Shown piece by piece: positions 30,527 through 33,357 of a DNA stretch of 33,357 nucleotides. Positions within the stretch are counted from its first letter, which is position 1. Each line of letters opens with the position of its first letter. The notes below the pieces were generated by a model. The model ran no database searches. It saw only the letters and a list, made by a program, of their open reading frames with translations, and was not told where the DNA came from. This DNA comes from Lewinella sp. (GTDB taxonomy: Bacteria; Bacteroidota; Bacteroidia; Chitinophagales; Saprospiraceae): contig JAPKCQ010000008.1 in the NCBI GenBank assembly GCA_026421165.1, positions 1-33,357 of the forward strand, in the 5' to 3' direction. A program made the position numbers and the translations under genes.

Positions 30527-31753
30527 CTACCGCCGAATAGCCTCAACCGGATCAAGCGAAGCCGCCTTCTGCGCTGGATAAGTACCAAAAACAACCCCAA
30601 TCAGCACGGCAACAACGGAAACTACGATCACGGTATTCAACGAAAATACCGCCCGGAACTCCAGGTCATCCACTACCATATTGAGGATCGGCGCGGCGAT
30701 GAGGGCCACGCTCATACCAAGCAATACACCGAAGAAACTACCAATGGCAGAAATGGCTACGGCCTCGGAAAGGAACTGCTTGATGATGGTACGGCGGTTC
30801 GCGCCGACGGCTTTGCGTACCCCGATTTCGGGCGTCCGTTCGGCGATGGACATGAGCAGGACGTTCATTACACCCACGCCACCGACGACTACGGCGATGC
30901 CGATGAGAAAGCCCATTACCCAACGGAAGACGGTGATGCCCTCTGCCAATTGTTCGAGGTAGCCGGTATAGGTGGATGTCTTGACGGCATCCTCAATAGC
31001 CGGATAGTGGTTTTTAAACCAGGCGTTGGTGAATTCCTCGGCGTCGAGAACGTTGTTGACGTCGGCCAGCGCGATGTTGAGGGTAGGGTAGGGAGTAGGT
31101 GCGTTCGCGAGGGTGTACATGGTGGCGAGGGGGAAGGCTACGCCTAGGTTTTCTTTGTCGTCGTTGCTTACGATACCGACGACCTCTAGTGAATCACCGA
31201 AGAAGTGGACGTGTTGCCCCACAGCGCTCATGATTACTCCGTCTTCGCCGACGATGCGGCGGGCGACGTTTTCGTCGGCCATTGCGATGCGTGCACCGGC
31301 TGATGCTTCCGCTTCGGTAATCCAGCGCCCGTGGAGGAGAATACTGTCGGGAACTGGCTCCAGCATAGGTAACGTAAAGGCCTGGATGCGCAGTCCCATC
31401 TTGGTGCTGTCCGGTGTGTAACCGATGGAGGATGTATTATAGGTAAGCTGGGCGGTGGCTTCGTACGGCAGAGAATCGAGCAACTCAGCAACGGTGGCTT
31501 CATCGAATTTGACGACGGTGTCACGTTCGGTGTAGATGCCGTCGATCCGGGTGCCGGTATTTGCCTGTACGATGAGGTTCTCCAGGGAGCTTCTGTCGGA
31601 GATCATCTCCTTGGCGTACAACTCCAGCCCGTCGATCATCGACAGCATGGCCACCAGTGCACCAACGCCGATGATAATGCCGAGGACGGAGAGGAAGGTC
31701 TGGAAGAAATTGGTGCGGAGGTTGCGGAATACTTCGGAGAAGGCGGAGAACAT
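30527..31753 (-). CDS. MacB-like ABC transporter permease (FtsX family)
   Basis: About 408 residues. The first helix lies in NFFQTFLSVLGIIIGVGALVAMLSMIDGL, followed by a MacB_PCD periplasmic domain of about 220 residues and three C-terminal helices with the FtsX signature (GVGVMNVLLMSIAERTPEIG, RKAVGANRRTIIKQFL). It ends KAASLDPVEAIRR, as MacB permeases do. It would export or mechanically transmit to periplasmic partners using a separate ATPase that is not in this window. I trimmed the ORF-track start (31876) to the ATG at 31753, because the extra 41 residues (VRRRYGWSVNPCRRSTKSN) are basic and unlike the family, and 31753 gives the usual FSEVFRNLRTN start. Confidence 0.88.
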   Translation of the reverse strand: MFSAFSEVFRNLRTNFFQTFLSVLGIIIGVGALVAMLSMIDGLELYAKEMISDRSSLENLIVQANTGTRIDGIYTERDTVVKFDEATVAELLDSLPYEATAQLTYNTSSIGYTPDSTKMGLRIQAFTLPMLEPVPDSILLHGRWITEAEASAGARIAMADENVARRIVGEDGVIMSAVGQHVHFFGDSLEVVGIVSNDDKENLGVAFPLATMYTLANAPTPYPTLNIALADVNNVLDAEEFTNAWFKNHYPAIEDAVKTSTYTGYLEQLAEGITVFRWVMGFLIGIAVVVGGVGVMNVLLMSIAERTPEIGVRKAVGANRRTIIKQFLSEAVAISAIGSFFGVLLGMSVALIAAPILNMVVDDLEFRAVFSLNTVIVVSVVAVLIGVVFGTYPAQKAASLDPVEAIRR

Positions 31754-31859
31754 GGGGGAAGTGGTGTTTTGGATCGTTGGGAATGCCTCTGCAAAGTGGC
31801 TTTGAAATAATGTGTAATTACTTTTTGTCGACCGACGGCACGGGTTTACCGACCACCCG

Positions 31860-31867
31860 TATCTTCG
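31860..31867 (+). promoter_or_regulatory. Possible -7 box TATCTTCG of the TonB-C-like gene
   Basis: TATCTTCG is one base off TAnnTTTG and lies 21 bases before the GTG start at 31889. Confidence 0.4.
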
Positions 31868-31888
31868 TCGGACCAAAACCGAGCTAAC

Positions 31889-32452
31889 GTGCGCCTTCTT
31901 CTCCTCCTTTTATTTCTGTACTCTTCAGTGCTTACGGCACAGGAAATTGTTTATCCAGCTGATAGCCTGACGACCATAGCCGCTATTCCGCGGGATGCCG
32001 TGAAAATTCCACGGGGCAAGGCAAGTGGCCCGAATGCGCGCCTGCAGTATGCTATATACCGTAATATTCGCTACCCTAAGTCTGCTCTTACCGGCGGTAC
32101 AAGTGGGAAGATTATCGTCTACGGTGTAGTAGAGTCCACGGGGTATTTCCGAATCGATAGCGCCAGCTTATTTCAAGAGCAAGGCTTGGTCGTAATCGTA
32201 GATACCACTGCGCAACTTGTAATCGACGACGTATCCCTCGGTTCCGTTAACGAAATAAGCGTGGTGAAAAAGAAGATCAAGGTTGATGATTTTCCGAAGA
32301 AATGGTCGGTGGCTCAGCGCGACCTGGTGCGGGAGGCATTACGTATCTCTTCGGAACTGCCAAACTTTAAGCCCGCTACCATTGACGGCCGGCCAGTAGC
32401 TTCCCGTATGGAGTTGCCGGTAGAGTTTAAGAACTTGGGAAGTCGGTTTTAA
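31889..32452 (+). CDS. Secreted protein with TonB C-terminal-like domain
   Basis: A 187-residue protein starting at a GTG. A Sec signal (LLLLLLFLYSSVLTAQ) replaces the membrane anchor of a normal TonB. The mature part resembles the TonB C-terminal domain in two blocks: YRNIRYPKSALTGGTSGKII (like the YP..A...G..G.V block) and VREALRISSELPNFKPATIDGRPV followed by LPVEFK (like the AL..V..LP.W.PG...G.PV block). The blocks are separated by about 60 residues, longer than usual. It therefore looks like a free periplasmic TonB-C protein, perhaps an adaptor for the outer membrane. It overlaps nothing and ends 5 bases from the convergent elaA stop; a short GGTTTTAACC palindrome covers its stop codon. 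Confidence 0.75.
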   Translation: MRLLLLLLFLYSSVLTAQEIVYPADSLTTIAAIPRDAVKIPRGKASGPNARLQYAIYRNIRYPKSALTGGTSGKIIVYGVVESTGYFRIDSASLFQEQGLVVIVDTTAQLVIDDVSLGSVNEISVVKKKIKVDDFPKKWSVAQRDLVREALRISSELPNFKPATIDGRPVASRMELPVEFKNLGSRF

Positions 32453-32457
32453 CCGGT

Positions 32458-32919
32458 TTAAGTCGACGGAACAAACAGCATCGACCGGTGGGGAATACCG
32501 TCTTCGTCGTAAACATCACCGATGCCTTTGAAGCCAAGGCTCGTGTAGTAGTCGCCCAAGTGGGCCTGGGCACCAATCTTGACGGTTTGCTCGCCATAGT
32601 GCTCAAAAAGTACGCGCAGGGATTCTCGCATCAGTGGCCGGCCAAGTCCTTTACCCCGGGCGAAAGATGCTGTGATGACCCTGCCGATGCTGGCGAACTC
32701 AGGGTAAGAGGTGCCTTTTGGCACAATACGGGTGTAGGCGGCGAGGCGGCCGTCTTCCGTCATTCCCAGTAGGTGGACGGCTTGCTGGTCCTTGTCGTCG
32801 AGGTCCTGGTAAACGCAGTCTTGTTCCACTACGAATACTTCGGCGCGTAGGCGCAGTAGTTGGTATAGTTGGTCGGTGGTTAGCTGTGCGTAGGGGATGG
32901 CGTGGTAGCTTAGTTCCAT
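32458..32919 (-). CDS. elaA: ElaA-family GNAT acetyltransferase
   Basis: About 153 residues. The ElaA pattern is clear: LYQLLRLRAEVFVVEQDCVYQDLDDKD near the N-terminus, VHLLGM, GRLAAYTRIV, then GNAT motif A SIGRVITASFARGKGLGRPLM and YYTSLGFKGIGDVYDEDGIPHRSM. The substrate is unknown in the family. The ORF track starts at 33075, but the ATG at 32919 (MELSYHAIPYAQLT) matches the family length; an ATG at 32928 is also possible. A near -7 box (TCATTTTG, 32953-32960) lies upstream, and the upstream basic residues are non-family. The leader contains a copy of the dispersed GC-rich repeat. Confidence 0.9.
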   Translation of the reverse strand: MELSYHAIPYAQLTTDQLYQLLRLRAEVFVVEQDCVYQDLDDKDQQAVHLLGMTEDGRLAAYTRIVPKGTSYPEFASIGRVITASFARGKGLGRPLMRESLRVLFEHYGEQTVKIGAQAHLGDYYTSLGFKGIGDVYDEDGIPHRSMLFVPST

Positions 32920-32935
32920 AGTGTGCATTATTTTT

Positions 32936-32958
32936 TGGCGCGGGCGCGGGTGCAAAAT
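32936..32958 (-). repeat. Dispersed GC-rich repeat copy in the elaA leader
   Basis: The minus strand reads CATTTTGCACCCGCGCCCGCGCC in parts (TTTGCACC and GCGCCCGCGCC), two changes from the main form. Its TTTG is the end of the possible -7 box of elaA. Confidence 0.55.
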
Positions 32959-32960
32959 GA
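32953..32960 (-). promoter_or_regulatory. Possible -7 box TCATTTTG of elaA
   Basis: The minus strand reads TCATTTTG, one base off TAnnTTTG, 24 to 33 bases before the two candidate ATGs. A -33 TTG was not found. Confidence 0.35.
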
Positions 32961-33052
32961 TCTTTTGAGCGTCCGGCTTCTTTCTTGCGATTGCTCTGGG
33001 AGGCTGGCGCTGCAATATCTCACAAAAAACATGTTTCTTATCGGTACGTTTA

Positions 33053-33199
33053 ATGCTCAGCGAATAATTACGCATCTCTCCCCCCGAGCAGTATCAAATA
33101 GTACCTGAGATTGAGTCGCGTTTATCGGTTGCGGATGCGCTGGAGCGGGAGATTGGGGTGGCTTTTTTTGGGGGAGTTGGTTTGATTGCGGGGGGTTAG
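33053..33199 (+). pseudogene. Possible small broken ORF with an early in-frame stop
   Basis: From ATG 33053 the frame reads MLSE, a TAA, then LRISPPEQYQIVPEIESR and on to LEREIGVAFFGGVGLIAGG before TAG at 33197-33199. The 43 codons after the stop look more protein-like than random, but I do not recognise them. It could be a gene remnant, the tail of a frameshifted gene, or chance. The TAG lies in the left end of the compound inverted repeat. Confidence 0.25.
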
Positions 33200-33354
33200 G
33201 GTCTCAAAGCGGCCCCTCTTTTCCGCTGGCGTAGCGCGGAGAGGAGGGGTTCTTTGAGCGCCTGGGTGTTTAGTGTTTAGTTGGCCCGGGCGCTCAAAGA
33301 ACCTCCATCCTTCGCTCGCTACGCGCGAAAGATGGAGGCCGCTTTGAGACCCTA
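33197..33354. repeat. 158-bp compound inverted repeat of two 64-bp hairpin units
   Basis: Unit 1 (33199-33262) and the reverse complement of unit 2 (33289-33352) share GGGTCTCAAAGCGGCC at one end and GGTTCTTTGAGCGCC at the other, both 100% identical. Each unit has a 12-bp internal hairpin with a 9-base loop: CCTCTTTTCCGC/GCGGAGAGGAGG in unit 1 and TCCATCTTTCGC/GCGAAGGATGGA in unit 2. The stems differ in sequence but both pair well, and both loops contain GCGTAGC. Each unit can also pair its own CTCAAAG with CTTTGAG. A 26-base spacer separates the units. Confidence 0.85.
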
Positions 33355-33357
33355 GGG

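Noticed and set aside
1-33357. tRNA, rRNA, CRISPR arrays, insertion sequences and prophage genes
   Set aside because: I looked for cloverleaf sequences, regular direct repeats with unique spacers, and transposase or integrase motifs by eye and found none; a tRNAscan or minced run would be decisive.

Overview
The window looks like a chromosomal segment of a Bacteroidota bacterium, probably a Saprospiria/Lewinella-type marine member. This is an inference from content, not from a search. Supporting signs are a type IX secretion protein (PorQ), a TonB-dependent receptor with a carboxypeptidase-D-like N-terminal domain, several lipoproteins, few Shine-Dalgarno sequences, and many TAnnTTTG-like -7 promoter boxes (for example TATCTTTG, TATATTTG, TACCTTTG, TACTTTTG). 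The sequence is moderately GC-rich. I see no rRNA, tRNA, CRISPR array, transposase, integrase or phage gene.

Layout. 1-3354 (+): the 3' end of fructose-1,6-bisphosphatase, an M20 amidohydrolase, rsmA/ksgA and an overlapping GNAT gene. 3355-6666: an FKBP lipoprotein (-), an unknown secreted protein (-), a divergent MORN-type lipoprotein (+) and porQ (+). 6732-12052 (-): a probable co-directional set of a YkvA-family protein, an HD-phosphohydrolase/PycTM-like membrane fusion, a 971-residue FAD/Fe-S oxidoreductase and an NTF2-like protein. 12233-14254 (+): a HEAT-repeat/cyclophilin lipoprotein. 14441-15851 (-): a membrane-anchored glucosaminidase-like protein and a DUF805 protein. 16168-18937 (+): engB, then an ABC permease and ATPase. 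19296-27644 (+): TonB-dependent receptor, erythromycin esterase family protein, ftsK and a LolC/E-like FtsX permease. 27810-32919: NamZ/DUF1343 (-), an exonuclease/GIY-YIG fusion (+), a MacB-like permease (-), a secreted TonB-C-like protein (+) and elaA (-). The far right end is a large compound inverted repeat.

Most genes are core or envelope functions: cell wall (NamZ, glucosaminidase-like), periplasmic folding (FKBP, cyclophilin), outer-membrane transport and secretion (TBDR, PorQ, TonB-C), lipoprotein or efflux permeases, ribosome assembly (RsmA, EngB) and chromosome segregation (FtsK). The window is therefore not an obvious defence island or mobile element.

The most unusual signals are: (1) a 158-bp compound inverted repeat at the right end, built of two inverted 64-bp units whose internal hairpin stems differ in sequence but keep pairing; (2) a dispersed GC-rich repeat, roughly CTTTGCACCTGCGGCCGCGCC, seen about ten times in both orientations, four of them in frame inside genes; (3) an HD-domain/PycTM-like fusion with no cyclase nearby; (4) a glucosaminidase-like domain with Asn where the catalytic Glu is expected; (5) a 10-bp perfect hairpin that spans the start codon of the erythromycin esterase gene.
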